From contig JBKBNU010000001.1 of assembly GCA_046294845.1 (NCBI GenBank), forward strand, positions 2,108,001 through 2,172,000: DNA of 64,000 bases. Reading direction: 5' to 3'. Made by a program: the position numbers and the translations under genes. This document shows positions 42,886 to 51,632 of this stretch, in pieces. The stretch comes from Micavibrio_C sp046294845. GTDB lineage: Bacteria > Pseudomonadota > Alphaproteobacteria > Micavibrionales > Micavibrionaceae. Below the pieces are notes generated by a model. That model was given only the letters and a program-made list of their open reading frames with translations. It was not told the origin of the DNA and did not search any database. Within the stretch, counting starts at the first letter, position 1; the number at the start of each line of letters is the position of its first letter.

Positions 42886-43412
42886 AGAATAAGCCCATAA
42901 ACCAGAAAGGTGATACCCGCGACTGTCAACGGCCATGACATGCGTGGCGGCAATCCTTCGCGCACAAAGCAAAAATACTGCACCAGAAAAACCGGAATCG
43001 TCGCCACCATAAACAGCCGCAACGCAAAGCCTGTATCCCCCATCGGGAAAAGAAGGAAACTAACCAGTAATGTCACAATCATCAGGCCGCTTGTAACCTT
43101 GTACCAAAGATCCGCGACTTTACGGATATGGATTGTTCCCCGCACCAAGATCCAAAGAATGGCAGGCACAGAAACCCATCCCGCAATCCAATACCCCATC
43201 TGATAAGCATGAGGATCCTGCAAGAAGTAAAACAGGAAACCATTGCCATCTTGTGAAAGCTTTAGGGAAATCCCCGCCACAGTGGCAATGTATGTCAGAC
43301 TGAGTACAGGAAAATAACGATGGGCAAGAACATCATAGAAATGTTCCGGCAGGAACCTTTCATTTCTTATGGGTTCAACCCTTAAAACAGGCTGCTCGCG
43401 ATAATCTTCCAT
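42882..43412 (-). CDS. Unknown four-helix membrane protein
   Basis: 176 residues. After a polar N-terminus (RVEPIRNERFLPEHFYDVLA), hydrophobic helices lie at about 35-50, 75-92, 105-122 and 130-172, the last long enough for two spans. No family recognised. It is the third gene of the operon beginning at 45053, only five bases after the Rap1a-like gene. The opposing permease stop overlaps its stop. Confidence 0.7.
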   Translation of the reverse strand: MEDYREQPVLRVEPIRNERFLPEHFYDVLAHRYFPVLSLTYIATVAGISLKLSQDGNGFLFYFLQDPHAYQMGYWIAGWVSVPAILWILVRGTIHIRKVADLWYKVTSGLMIVTLLVSFLLFPMGDTGFALRLFMVATIPVFLVQYFCFVREGLPPRMSWPLTVAGITFLVYGLIL

Positions 43413-43417
43413 CGGTA

Positions 43418-43795
43418 TTATTTACAGGGATAAGCGTTGTACAAAGCCATTGTGACAGCCGGTGCCGCAATGAAAGCATCATTCTCCTTATGCTTGCGCA
43501 GATAGGCAAGCACAATTTTATGCACCTTGGTAACAGGCGTTTTTGTAGGTACGCAAATATCGATTTTGGGCGCCAATTTCATGGATTGCAGAATGCGGTG
43601 GTAATCGATGACACCTGCGATATAGGCCTGACAGGCCGTGTGGCCGCCTTTGACGACCTCTTTACCTTTGGCATCTATCTCGCAGACATGAAGGAGATAC
43701 GCCCCCGAGAACTGGGTGTCGGCCCGTGCTGAGCCTGCCCCCCCGATCAGGCAGATCGCCATCATAATTGCGGTGAAGACAGAATGTCGCATCAT
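43418..43795 (-). CDS. Exported Rap1a/Tai-like protein
   Basis: 125 residues. The Sec signal peptide (1-25, ending ARA) precedes a mature domain with FSGAYLLHVCEI, HTACQAYIAGVIDYHRI, DICVPTKTPVTKVHKIVLAYLRKHKE and ALYNAYPCK. This C...A-C-x-x-Y-I-x-G-V...C-V-P...Y-P-C layout is that of the Rap1a/Tai domain, known as the immunity protein for the Serratia type VI effector Ssp1. Members are widespread without T6SS. No effector or secretion gene is near, so the immunity role is not supported here. It sits in an operon with a helicase-module gene (13 bp upstream). Confidence 0.78.
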   Translation of the reverse strand: MMRHSVFTAIMMAICLIGGAGSARADTQFSGAYLLHVCEIDAKGKEVVKGGHTACQAYIAGVIDYHRILQSMKLAPKIDICVPTKTPVTKVHKIVLAYLRKHKENDAFIAAPAVTMALYNAYPCK

Positions 43796-43808
43796 CCGCC
43801 CTATAGTC

Positions 43809-45053
43809 TTACTGGCCGCTCTGCTTTGTCTTTAGCTGTTGCAAGACAGAGAAAGGGGATTCAGAAGTCGATGATGCCGGTGCAGACGCAATCACCCTGA
43901 ACTCGCGATCATCTTTTTCACGCGGGGCTTTGCGGTCATCGCGTCTGGGTTTTTTGTTGCGATGCTGTTTGCGATCGCCTTCCTGCGGCTTGCCACCACC
44001 TGTCTTGGGCTTGAAGTCCTTTTTATACGGAGGACGGGGTTTGCGCTCCTGTGCCTCGCCATAGGCTTTGCCACGGCGCAATTTGAACGTGGCCAATTCA
44101 GGCTTCACCGGCGCTGCAGGGGCCGTAACTTCAGGAACAGTAGCCTCGGGAGCAGAAGAAGCTTCAGATACAACCTCAAGGGCCGCTTCAACAACGATTT
44201 CTGTCACTGCTTCGGGAACAGGTGTTTCCTGTGAGGCTTCCGCTTCAACAGCGATAGGTTGACCGGCCTTTACAGCCACAGGATCACTGATCTTTTTATG
44301 GCCCATGGCTTCCAGAACGTCATAAAGGTCGGGAATAGAGCAGCCCAGCCATTCGGCCATCGCATGCGTTGCTTTAAACGTACCGTCTTTGGCGCTGTCA
44401 TAAACAGCACTGATCAAACGGTCAAGCATATCAACGCGGATGGCACGTTTGGCGTAAACCGGATAACCGATAGCGCTGAAGAACGCTTCATCGATTTCTG
44501 TTTCTGCCGCAAGCGATTTTGAAACCATACCATCGGACGGCACTTGTGCAGGCAGGGTCTTGCCATGCCAAAGGCTCCACAGCAGCGCGCGCAAATGCAC
44601 AGCGGCAGGTTTGTTAAGCGCCGGAATAAATACCAGAACGGGGCCGAGCTTGATTTGTTTTTGGCGCAAGACACGACGCATATCGGCATCTATGGAAGCA
44701 ATCAATTCTTCAAGAGCGGCGCGCGGGACAATACCCATAGCTTCGTGTACGCGCTTTTCAATTTCACGAACGGGAGCAGCAATGCCCTCTTCTTCTTTTT
44801 CCAAAGCAACCAAAGGCTCAAGCACAGAAGCAATGTGGCCTTGCAACCATTCACTGATCTTTGCTGTGGCTGCTTGCGCATCCACACCCTCTGTCAGTTG
44901 CGTATCAATAACCTGTACAGCCGGCTTTAAAATGGTTTCACCTTTACCCACCGTTGCCACGATCACGCCCGGCATCGGGTTGGTAGGATCAACCTGATAA
45001 AGAATATGGCCATCATCATTCAGGCGAAATTGCCTAGGCACGGCGTTCAGCAT
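43809..45053 (-). CDS. Isolated C-terminal module of an alphaproteobacterial Suv3-like helicase, with basic tail
   Basis: 414 residues from the preferred ATG at 45053; the frame continues to 45164 without a better start. Residues about 10-290 follow the C-terminal half of alphaproteobacterial DEAD/H-type (Suv3-like) helicases: ISEWLQGHIASVLEPLVAL, AMGIVPRAALEELIASIDADMRRVLRQKQIKLGPVLVFIPALNKPAAVHLRALLW, FFSAIGYPVYAKRAIRVDMLDRL, AEWLGCSIPDLYDVLEAMGH. The tail is Ala/Glu-rich and then strongly basic (KDFKPKTGGGKPQEGDRKQHRN). No Walker A, DEAD or other helicase motor motif exists, and only about 250 bp separate it from the divergent gene at 45302, so the motor is not nearby. RNA binding is inferred. 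Confidence 0.7.
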   Translation of the reverse strand: MLNAVPRQFRLNDDGHILYQVDPTNPMPGVIVATVGKGETILKPAVQVIDTQLTEGVDAQAATAKISEWLQGHIASVLEPLVALEKEEEGIAAPVREIEKRVHEAMGIVPRAALEELIASIDADMRRVLRQKQIKLGPVLVFIPALNKPAAVHLRALLWSLWHGKTLPAQVPSDGMVSKSLAAETEIDEAFFSAIGYPVYAKRAIRVDMLDRLISAVYDSAKDGTFKATHAMAEWLGCSIPDLYDVLEAMGHKKISDPVAVKAGQPIAVEAEASQETPVPEAVTEIVVEAALEVVSEASSAPEATVPEVTAPAAPVKPELATFKLRRGKAYGEAQERKPRPPYKKDFKPKTGGGKPQEGDRKQHRNKKPRRDDRKAPREKDDREFRVIASAPASSTSESPFSVLQQLKTKQSGQ

Positions 45054-45301
45054 CACTCTTACAAACCACTCTATTAAAGTCCAAGGAATGAGCAGCACTA
45101 TACGTCCATGCTCCGGAATGTGCAATCTAATCAGGAAGATTGCCGTCGTTCTTGAACAAGGCACCCATCTGAAAACTCATTCTATATTATGACAAAAAAT
45201 AAAGAGCTTTTTTCACAGGCCCTCCGCTGTTTTTCTCTACAAGAACTCGCCCATTAACGTTAGTATTTCGGTACCCTTTAAGGCCTTCAAGGAGATCCGC
45301 C

Positions 45302-46867
45302 GTGACCCGTTCCGTCCGCCTGCCCAGCCTGGTACTTGCCACAGCCGTTATGCTCGGCAGCACATTTTTGTCACCGGCTTGGGCTGCGATGAACGCCGAA
45401 GACGCCAAAAACCTCAAAACCATCTTTGGTCAGCTGGTTGAGAGGATGGATACGGAGGCCCGCTTGCAAGGGGGCCAACTGGAAACCGAAGGGGAAATTA
45501 TGGTCGAGGCCAGCGACAATTATTTCGCCATCACCCTGCCCCACATGACCTTTGTGGGCTCTGACCAATCCAAGGTCAATATCGGCATGATAGCCATCAA
45601 TGCCATGCCAGGAAGCTCCCAACAGGAATGGAAAATGACAGTGGCCATTCCCACACCGATCACACTGTACGGTTCTGATGGCCGCGAGACAGGCGTCATA
45701 GAAATCGGCAGCCAGAATTTTGCCGGTGTTTATAACCAGACCTTCGGCAATTTTGTCCGTCTGAATGGCCGTTACAAAGATATCAGCATTACCGAGCCGC
45801 TGGACAGCTCCACCGTGAAGATGGGCGAAATTGCCGTTGTCTATGACCTGAAAGAAAGTGCCTCCGGCATCTGGTCAGGCCCCATGAACATGGCCATCAA
45901 TAACATCTCGGCCCTTTTTAACAAAACGGGATCAGCAGGAAAAATAGGCTCGATTAAAATTGATAGCACCGTCAAAAACTACTCTGTTGCCGAAGCCAAT
46001 GCCTATAGCGAGAAAATGAACGCCCTGCTGGAAAGCCTTGAAACAGACGCTCCCAGCGTCAGTGCCCCCCACGTTCAGGGTATGTTCAATACAATCTCCG
46101 ATTTCCTGACAACCGTCTGGGACGGCTTTGGCTCCGAATTTACGGTCACCGGCATTGAATTCATGAACCCGCCCAAAAGCGGCCAACCGGCCTCCACTTT
46201 TAAAATGGATCACCTGTCCTTTGGCATGACCGCCGATGGCATGAAAGGCAACAAAGCCAGCTTGCAGCAAACACTAAAGATGGCGGGATTGAGCGTGACC
46301 CCTTCTGATTCCAGTACAGAAGAAATTATGCCGGAAAATCTCAATCTGGATATGACAGTAACAAATCTGCCGCTGCAGGATTTGATCAAGATGGCCAAAG
46401 ACAACCTCAATCAGGGCGTCACCGCCTCAAGCGGTGGAAACCTTGCCGCCCTGAACGCCATGGCGCAGGCCCAGCAACTTTTGACCCAATCCGCCACGAC
46501 ACTGACCATCAAGGATACAGGTCTGGGTAAAACAGACGTCTATGACATGAAACTAAACGGTGAGGCACTTGCCAATATTCAGGCCGTCATGGGCGGCACC
46601 GGCAAGGTCAGACTGGAGATTGCCGGTATTGAAAACATGATTGCGCTGGCCCAGAAAGCCGCCAATGATCCTGCGCTCGATGCGATGAAAAAAGACAAAG
46701 CGGCCAAGGCCGTCCAGAGCCTGACCTTCATGCAAATGATCGGCCAGCAAACGAAAAATGCAGGCGGTCAGGATATACGCGCCTATGATTTTGAGCTGAC
46801 AGCCGACGGCAAAACCATGCTGAACGGTGCCGATATGATGGGCGTCATGGGCGGCATGCCCCAGTAA
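45302..46867 (+). CDS. Exported YdgA/DUF945-like protein
   Basis: 521 residues, starting at GTG with AAGGAG eight bases upstream. Signal peptide at 1-28 ends in PAWA. The mature protein is beta-rich with repeated SIKIDSTVKNYS, EFTVTGIEFMNPP and MDHLSFGMT strands and an Ala/Gln-rich helical block (GGNLAALNAMAQAQQLLTQ), a layout like the AsmA/YdgA type of periplasmic beta proteins; the exact family is unsure. It is divergent from the helicase-module operon and convergent with hemW. Confidence 0.68.
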   Translation: MTRSVRLPSLVLATAVMLGSTFLSPAWAAMNAEDAKNLKTIFGQLVERMDTEARLQGGQLETEGEIMVEASDNYFAITLPHMTFVGSDQSKVNIGMIAINAMPGSSQQEWKMTVAIPTPITLYGSDGRETGVIEIGSQNFAGVYNQTFGNFVRLNGRYKDISITEPLDSSTVKMGEIAVVYDLKESASGIWSGPMNMAINNISALFNKTGSAGKIGSIKIDSTVKNYSVAEANAYSEKMNALLESLETDAPSVSAPHVQGMFNTISDFLTTVWDGFGSEFTVTGIEFMNPPKSGQPASTFKMDHLSFGMTADGMKGNKASLQQTLKMAGLSVTPSDSSTEEIMPENLNLDMTVTNLPLQDLIKMAKDNLNQGVTASSGGNLAALNAMAQAQQLLTQSATTLTIKDTGLGKTDVYDMKLNGEALANIQAVMGGTGKVRLEIAGIENMIALAQKAANDPALDAMKKDKAAKAVQSLTFMQMIGQQTKNAGGQDIRAYDFELTADGKTMLNGADMMGVMGGMPQ

Positions 46868-46884
46868 CGGCAAGGAACCCGCTC

Positions 46885-48024
46885 TTATAAAAGATAGGCA
46901 AGCACGCCGTTCAGGCGCTGACGTCCTTCGGACGTAGGCCTGAGTCTGTCATTCTCCAAAATAAGAAGCCCTTCATCCGCCAGCACTTTTAGTTTGCGCG
47001 GATCAAGAATCTGGTCGACGGCTTTCCCCGCCTCCGCCTCGAGCCGGACATACGGAACCCCTTCACGCAGACGCAATCCCATCATCAAGGCCTCCATCCA
47101 GCGTTGCTCGGGCGTGACGGTTTCATGTTCGTGACCGCCATGGCCGGATTTCATAACACGCTCCATCCAGATTTCGGGGGCGCGGTGTCCACGGGTGGCG
47201 ATCTTCTGCCCGTCGAGCGTCAGGCGGCCATGCGCGCCCGGACCAATCCCGACATAATCGGTGTAGCGCCAGTAGGTCAGGTTATGCTGTGATTCCTGTC
47301 CCCGCTTCGCATGGTTCGAAATTTCATAGGCGGGCAGGCCTGCTGCCTCTAAAACACTTTGTGTAATTTCATAGAATTCACCGCCAAGATCTTCTGATGG
47401 CATCATAAAATCACCACGGGCATATTGCGTATGGAAGGGCGTTCCCTCCTCGATCGTCAGTTGGTAGAGTGAAAGATGGCCGACAGATAATTTCACAGCT
47501 TCATCAAGCTCTTGCACCCAATCGCTGATTTTCTGGTTCGGTCGCGCATACATCAGATCAAAACTGAATCGTTCGAAGTTTTCTTTTGCAAGATCAATGG
47601 CTTTTAGGGCTTCACTACGATTATGCTTGCGACCAAGGAAGCTAAGGTCTTCATCGCGCAGGGATTGTACCCCGATCGACACACGGTTCACACCGGCCTC
47701 GCGGAAGCCTTTGAACTTTGCCGCCTCGACCGAGGTCGGGTTGGCTTCGAGCGTGATCTCCATCGCGGGATCATGCGGCCATGATTTTTTAATCTGGTCG
47801 ATGACGACCTTGACCGTCTCCGGTTCCATCAAGGAGGGGGTTCCTCCCCCGAAAAAGACAGAGGTCACTTGGCGGTCCGGTGTCAAGGATGCGTAATGCT
47901 GAATTTCCCGAATATAGGCATCACGCCACGCCGCATGATCGATACTCTCACGCACGTGAGAGTTAAAATCGCAATACGGGCATTTGGCAGCACAAAAGGG
48001 CCAATGGACATAAATACCAAACAT
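46885..48024 (-). CDS. hemW: Heme chaperone HemW (radical SAM; HemN-like)
   Basis: 379 residues. FGIYVHWPFCAAKCPYCDF carries the C-x3-C-x2-C cluster for the radical-SAM [4Fe-4S]; FFGGGTPSLM and EANPTSVE follow, with the C-terminal HemW domain ending in GRQRLNGVLAYLL. Without the substrate features of HemN, HemW delivers heme to proteins rather than oxidising coproporphyrinogen. The preferred ATG at 48024 overlaps the rdgB stop by one base (TGATG), so the two are coupled; a GTG four codons earlier is also in frame. Confidence 0.93.
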   Translation of the reverse strand: MFGIYVHWPFCAAKCPYCDFNSHVRESIDHAAWRDAYIREIQHYASLTPDRQVTSVFFGGGTPSLMEPETVKVVIDQIKKSWPHDPAMEITLEANPTSVEAAKFKGFREAGVNRVSIGVQSLRDEDLSFLGRKHNRSEALKAIDLAKENFERFSFDLMYARPNQKISDWVQELDEAVKLSVGHLSLYQLTIEEGTPFHTQYARGDFMMPSEDLGGEFYEITQSVLEAAGLPAYEISNHAKRGQESQHNLTYWRYTDYVGIGPGAHGRLTLDGQKIATRGHRAPEIWMERVMKSGHGGHEHETVTPEQRWMEALMMGLRLREGVPYVRLEAEAGKAVDQILDPRKLKVLADEGLLILENDRLRPTSEGRQRLNGVLAYLL

Positions 48025-48626
48025 CAGCGAAAACACTTCCCGATCAGTTGGGCAAAGGCCCGTCCACGGTGACTTATCCGCCCCTTTTCCTCAAGGCTCA
48101 TCTCGGCAAAGGTCCGGTCAAAATCTTCGGGGACAAACATCGGATCATAACCATGCCCGCCTGCCCCGCGCACTGGCCAGATCAGAGTGCCATCCACACG
48201 GCCCTCAACATGCTCTATATGGCCATCCGGCCATGCCAAGACCAGTACGGATACAAAATAAGCCGAGCGGTCGGAAGCATCGCCCAGTTCATTCTGCACA
48301 CGTTGCATCCCCACCACAGGATCACGCTGCGGCCCCAGCCAATCAGCCGTATAAACCCCCGGCTGGCCACCCAAACCGTTCACGCACAAGCCGCTATCAT
48401 CGGCCAAAGCCGGTATGCCTGTGGCTTGCGCGGCGGCAAGCGCCTTGATCGTCGCATTTTCAAGGAAAGTCGTGCCCGTTTCGGCTGGTTCCGGCAGGTT
48501 CAGATCACCCGCACTCGGAAATTCCCGCACATAATCCCCCAGCAAAGCGGCGATCTCGGCCACTTTACCTTTGTTATGCGTGGCAACGATCAGCCTGTCA
48601 CCGGAAAATAGGCGCGCGGATGTCAT
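48024..48626 (-). CDS. rdgB: dITP/XTP pyrophosphatase
   Basis: Hydrolyses non-canonical purine nucleoside triphosphates (dITP, XTP) to clean the nucleotide pool. 200 residues with IVATHNKGKVAEIAALL, ETGTTFLENATIKALAAAQ, LADDSGLCVNGLGGQPGVYTADW and GHGYDPMFVPE...FAEMSLEEKGRISHRG, all canonical for the RdgB/Ham1 family. It is the middle gene of rph-rdgB-hemW; its ATG lies six bases after the rph stop and lacks a Shine-Dalgarno sequence, which suggests translational coupling. Confidence 0.97.
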   Translation of the reverse strand: MTSARLFSGDRLIVATHNKGKVAEIAALLGDYVREFPSAGDLNLPEPAETGTTFLENATIKALAAAQATGIPALADDSGLCVNGLGGQPGVYTADWLGPQRDPVVGMQRVQNELGDASDRSAYFVSVLVLAWPDGHIEHVEGRVDGTLIWPVRGAGGHGYDPMFVPEDFDRTFAEMSLEEKGRISHRGRAFAQLIGKCFR

Positions 48627-48632
48627 TTATAA

Positions 48633-49382
48633 TCACAGGCCCAGAACCTGTTTCTGGATTGCTGTCAGTTCGGAGCAGCCCTTGCGTGCCAGATTGAGCA
48701 TGGCCAAAAAGGTCTCCTCATCAAACGGCACACCTTCGGCAGTGCCTTGCAGTTCGACAATCTTGCCTGAACCCGTCAGCACGAAATTGGCATCGGTATC
48801 GGCAGCAGAATCTTCATCATAATCAAGATCCAGCACAGGCTTGCCCTGCCATACGCCACAAGAAATCGCCGACACGCTATCCGTAAACGGCATGGCCGAA
48901 ATCAGGCCCAGCGCCCTGACGTGTTCAAAAGCTTTATAAAGCGCCACATAAGCACCCGTGATCGAAGCGGTGCGTGTACCACCATCAGCCTGCAATACGT
49001 CACAATCAATGCGTACCTGACGTTCACCCATGGCTTTGGTATCAACAACCGCGCGCAAAGCCCGACCGATCAAACGCTGGATTTCCTGTGTGCGCCCTGA
49101 CTGACGGCCCTTGGCCGCTTCACGGTCGATGCGCTGATGGGTGGATCGCGGCAGCATGCCATATTCGGCTGTGACCCAACCCGAGCCGGTATTCTTCATC
49201 CAGCCCGGCACTTTTTCTTCGACAGTCGCCGTGCAAAGCACGTGCGTATCACCGAATTTCACCAGCGCTGATCCTTCGGCATGGCGGGAAACATTGGTAA
49301 TAATCTCGACCTTGCGCAGGGCTGAAGGCTCGCGGCCCGAAGGACGGGAAAAGGGAACAATTGCAGGAACGGTGCTATTCAC
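48633..49382 (-). CDS. rph: Ribonuclease PH
   Basis: Phosphorolytic 3' exoribonuclease that trims tRNA precursors. 249 residues, hexameric family. RPSGREPSALRKVEIITNVSRHAEGSALVKFGDTHVLCTATVEEKVP is the conserved N-terminal block; TQEIQRLIGRALRAVVDTKAMGERQVRIDCDVLQADGGTRTASITGA carries phosphate- and substrate-binding residues. The start is a GTG at 49382 with AAGGA about eleven bases upstream. It is divergent from hrcA with a 104-bp gap. Confidence 0.97.
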   Translation of the reverse strand: MNSTVPAIVPFSRPSGREPSALRKVEIITNVSRHAEGSALVKFGDTHVLCTATVEEKVPGWMKNTGSGWVTAEYGMLPRSTHQRIDREAAKGRQSGRTQEIQRLIGRALRAVVDTKAMGERQVRIDCDVLQADGGTRTASITGAYVALYKAFEHVRALGLISAMPFTDSVSAISCGVWQGKPVLDLDYDEDSAADTDANFVLTGSGKIVELQGTAEGVPFDEETFLAMLNLARKGCSELTAIQKQVLGL

Positions 49383-49451
49383 GGGCCTAAATCCTTTATT
49401 ATCAGCTTGATATCATGAAAATCGCGGCCAATGTGACGGATAGCGTCCAAA

Positions 49452-49480
49452 TTGTCAATTTCTGCCTATAGCGCTATATT
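49452..49480 (+). promoter_or_regulatory. Sigma-70 promoter of hrcA ending six bases before the ATG
   Basis: TTGTCA (49452-49457), exactly 17 bp, TATATT (49475-49480); five of six matches in each element. The predicted start, seven bases after the -10, is the A of the hrcA ATG at 49487. Confidence 0.72.
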
Positions 49481-49486
49481 CCCCTT

Positions 49487-50527
49487 ATGATTCATGATCT
49501 GAACGACAGGGCGCAGGCGATTTTGCGCTATGTGATAGACACCTATATGGAGACAGGCGAACCTGTGGGCTCGCGCACGATTGCGCGCCATCTGGAAGTC
49601 ACACTCTCGCCCGCGACCATCCGTAATGTTATGGCCGATCTGGAAGAAAGCGGCTTGCTTTATGCCCCGCATACATCGGCAGGGCGTTTGCCCACGGCGC
49701 AGGGTTTACGCCTTTATATTGACGGCCTGATGGAGATGGGCAATCTGAGCGCCGAGGACCGTCTGGCGATCGAAGCCCAGTGCCTATCGCATGGCAGTTC
49801 GGTGACCAATGTTCTGGAACGCGCCACATCGATGTTATCGGGCCTGTCTTCGGCGGCCAGCCTGATTATCGCCCCCAAAACCGATAAACCCGTCAAGCAT
49901 ATGCAATTTGTCCGGCTGGATAGCGGGCGGGTTTTGATTGTGATGGTGTTGCAGGATAACAGCGTTGAAAACAGGGTGATGGACGTCCCGCCCGATGTGA
50001 ATGATTACACCCTGACCACAGCATCCAACTTTATCAATCGCCATATCGGCGGCAAGACATTGGGCGAAGCCCAAAACACCATTCGCGACAATATCGCCAC
50101 CAACAAGGCCGAATTGGACCAAATCACCGCCGACCTGATCCATCGCGGACTGGCCATGGCCCCGACAGTCGAGGATTTCAGCGGCAACATCATCATTCGC
50201 GGGCAATCGCGTTTGCTGGAAGATGTCAAAGCAATCGAGGACCTTGAAAAAGCCCGCCAGCTTCTGGCCGCGCTCGAGGAACAGGAAACCATGATGCGCC
50301 TGCTGGAGGCCACGCAAGGCGCGGATGGTGTGCAAATCTATATCGGGACGGAAAACACCCTGTTCGACCATTCCGGCTGGTCGATGGTGGTTTCCCCCTA
50401 TAAAACCCCCGAAAACCGGATTATCGGGGCGATCGGTGTCATTGGCCCGACACGGCTTAATTACAAGCGTATTATCCCGCTGGTGGATTATACTTCCCGT
50501 GTTATGACCCGCCTGCTGGAAAAATAG
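49487..50527 (+). CDS. hrcA: Heat-inducible transcription repressor HrcA
   Basis: Repressor that binds CIRCE operators upstream of groESL/dnaK-type operons and senses GroEL. 346 residues. An N-terminal winged helix is at about 1-75 (AQAILRYVIDTYMETGEPVGSRTIARHLEVTLSPATIRNVMADLEESGLL), followed by a GAF-like domain and the C-terminal VVSPYKTPENRIIGAIGVIGPTRLNYKRIIPLVDY block. No CIRCE repeat (TTAGCACTC-9-GAGTGCTAA) is visible in the window, so its targets lie elsewhere. No Shine-Dalgarno sequence precedes the ATG and the promoter ends six bases before it. Confidence 0.96.
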   Translation: MIHDLNDRAQAILRYVIDTYMETGEPVGSRTIARHLEVTLSPATIRNVMADLEESGLLYAPHTSAGRLPTAQGLRLYIDGLMEMGNLSAEDRLAIEAQCLSHGSSVTNVLERATSMLSGLSSAASLIIAPKTDKPVKHMQFVRLDSGRVLIVMVLQDNSVENRVMDVPPDVNDYTLTTASNFINRHIGGKTLGEAQNTIRDNIATNKAELDQITADLIHRGLAMAPTVEDFSGNIIIRGQSRLLEDVKAIEDLEKARQLLAALEEQETMMRLLEATQGADGVQIYIGTENTLFDHSGWSMVVSPYKTPENRIIGAIGVIGPTRLNYKRIIPLVDYTSRVMTRLLEK

Positions 50528-50645
50528 CCCCCATTTTCCGCTCTAAAGGTACGGGATAGCTGGTTTTTTGGGGATTTACCTGCCCCCCGTTTTACCGTTA
50601 GACTGGGGGTCCGAATTGCTTATCTTCCTTGAAAGGTCGACATCC

Positions 50646-51605
50646 ATGATCAAACGTTCGTTGCTGATATCCGCGCTATTGGCCAGCCTTGCCTTCACCG
50701 GAGGTGCTGCCCCTGCTACAGCGCAGTTGCTTGATGATCAGGGGGTTCCCTATTCAGCAGATTATTACCGCCAGTCCCTCAAGCTTGTTGACATAACATT
50801 ACAGAATCGAGAAGGTCTTCTCCCTGGCCAGTTTGTCGTCCATGCTTTCGAGCATACCGCTTTTACCTCAGGGTGCGCTAAACTGAGCAATATTCCGGTT
50901 ACAGTTGAATATGTCGCAAACTTTGTCCGCATTACGTATGACGATTATGTCGTTGATATGCGCGATCAGGACGGTAACGGTACAACATGCAACAAACCGA
51001 TCGTGCCGCCTTCTGCTGATGTAGTTCTTGACCGTGCCGTTCTGGAAGAAAAAGGCATCGAGAAAATTCGTTTTGTCTATAGAAACAGTCCTTGTGAGAT
51101 GGATATAGAAGTTACGGATCATATGGCCCGCCTGTGGCCCTCCTATGCGGATGACCCTGACATGGAGAACTTGCCAGACGGAATAAACATAGGAACATTG
51201 AAGTCATCTGGTTATCTTTCCGCGATACACGGGCCTGTAGTTGACAGTGTATCACTGGGTGGGTACGGCGCCAGCACGATCTGGTTCTATCCGGAAAACA
51301 CTGTAATTTTGTATGTACCAAATGCAGATTCGAACAAAGCTAATCCGGCGATCAAATCCAAACTGGATGCACTGGCCGCCACACGCGGCCTGTCCCCGCT
51401 TGAGGACAGCATTCCCGAATTCAAGTCACCGCTTAATGACAAAAATGCATATTACTATGTTGCCAAGGGTGACCGCTATTCACAGGCCAAGGGTGATCTG
51501 CTTGATTATATCGAGCTGGATACTATGAAATATGGTCTGGAAGGCGATGAACCCGCGAAGAAGCAGATGGCTGTTTATGTGCGTAAACCGCGCGCAACCG
51601 AGTAA
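50646..51605 (+). CDS. Exported protein of unknown function between hrcA and grpE
   Basis: 319 residues. Signal peptide 1-27 (MIKRSLLISALLASLAFTGG, then AAPATAQ). The mature part is mixed, with six or so Cys in pairs (TSGCAKLSN, GTTCNKPIVPP, NSPCEMDIEV) in the first half and a helical C-terminal third. The pattern VYRNSPCEMDIEVTDHM is not one I know. The preferred ATG has AAAGG about nine bases upstream; the frame is open 78 bases further. It interrupts the hrcA-grpE neighbourhood that is usual in alphaproteobacteria. Confidence 0.72.
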   Translation: MIKRSLLISALLASLAFTGGAAPATAQLLDDQGVPYSADYYRQSLKLVDITLQNREGLLPGQFVVHAFEHTAFTSGCAKLSNIPVTVEYVANFVRITYDDYVVDMRDQDGNGTTCNKPIVPPSADVVLDRAVLEEKGIEKIRFVYRNSPCEMDIEVTDHMARLWPSYADDPDMENLPDGINIGTLKSSGYLSAIHGPVVDSVSLGGYGASTIWFYPENTVILYVPNADSNKANPAIKSKLDALAATRGLSPLEDSIPEFKSPLNDKNAYYYVAKGDRYSQAKGDLLDYIELDTMKYGLEGDEPAKKQMAVYVRKPRATE

Positions 51606-51632
51606 CCAACGAAGAAGACCTTAAAAGACGTT

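Noticed and set aside
43418..43795. T6SS immunity function for the Rap1a-like protein
   Set aside because: No secretion gene or effector is nearby; the family name alone does not support the role.
45054..45301. Possible remnant of a helicase motor domain upstream of the helicase-module gene
   Set aside because: The 248-bp gap has no Walker A, DEAD or related coding pattern in any frame; it holds only divergent promoter space.
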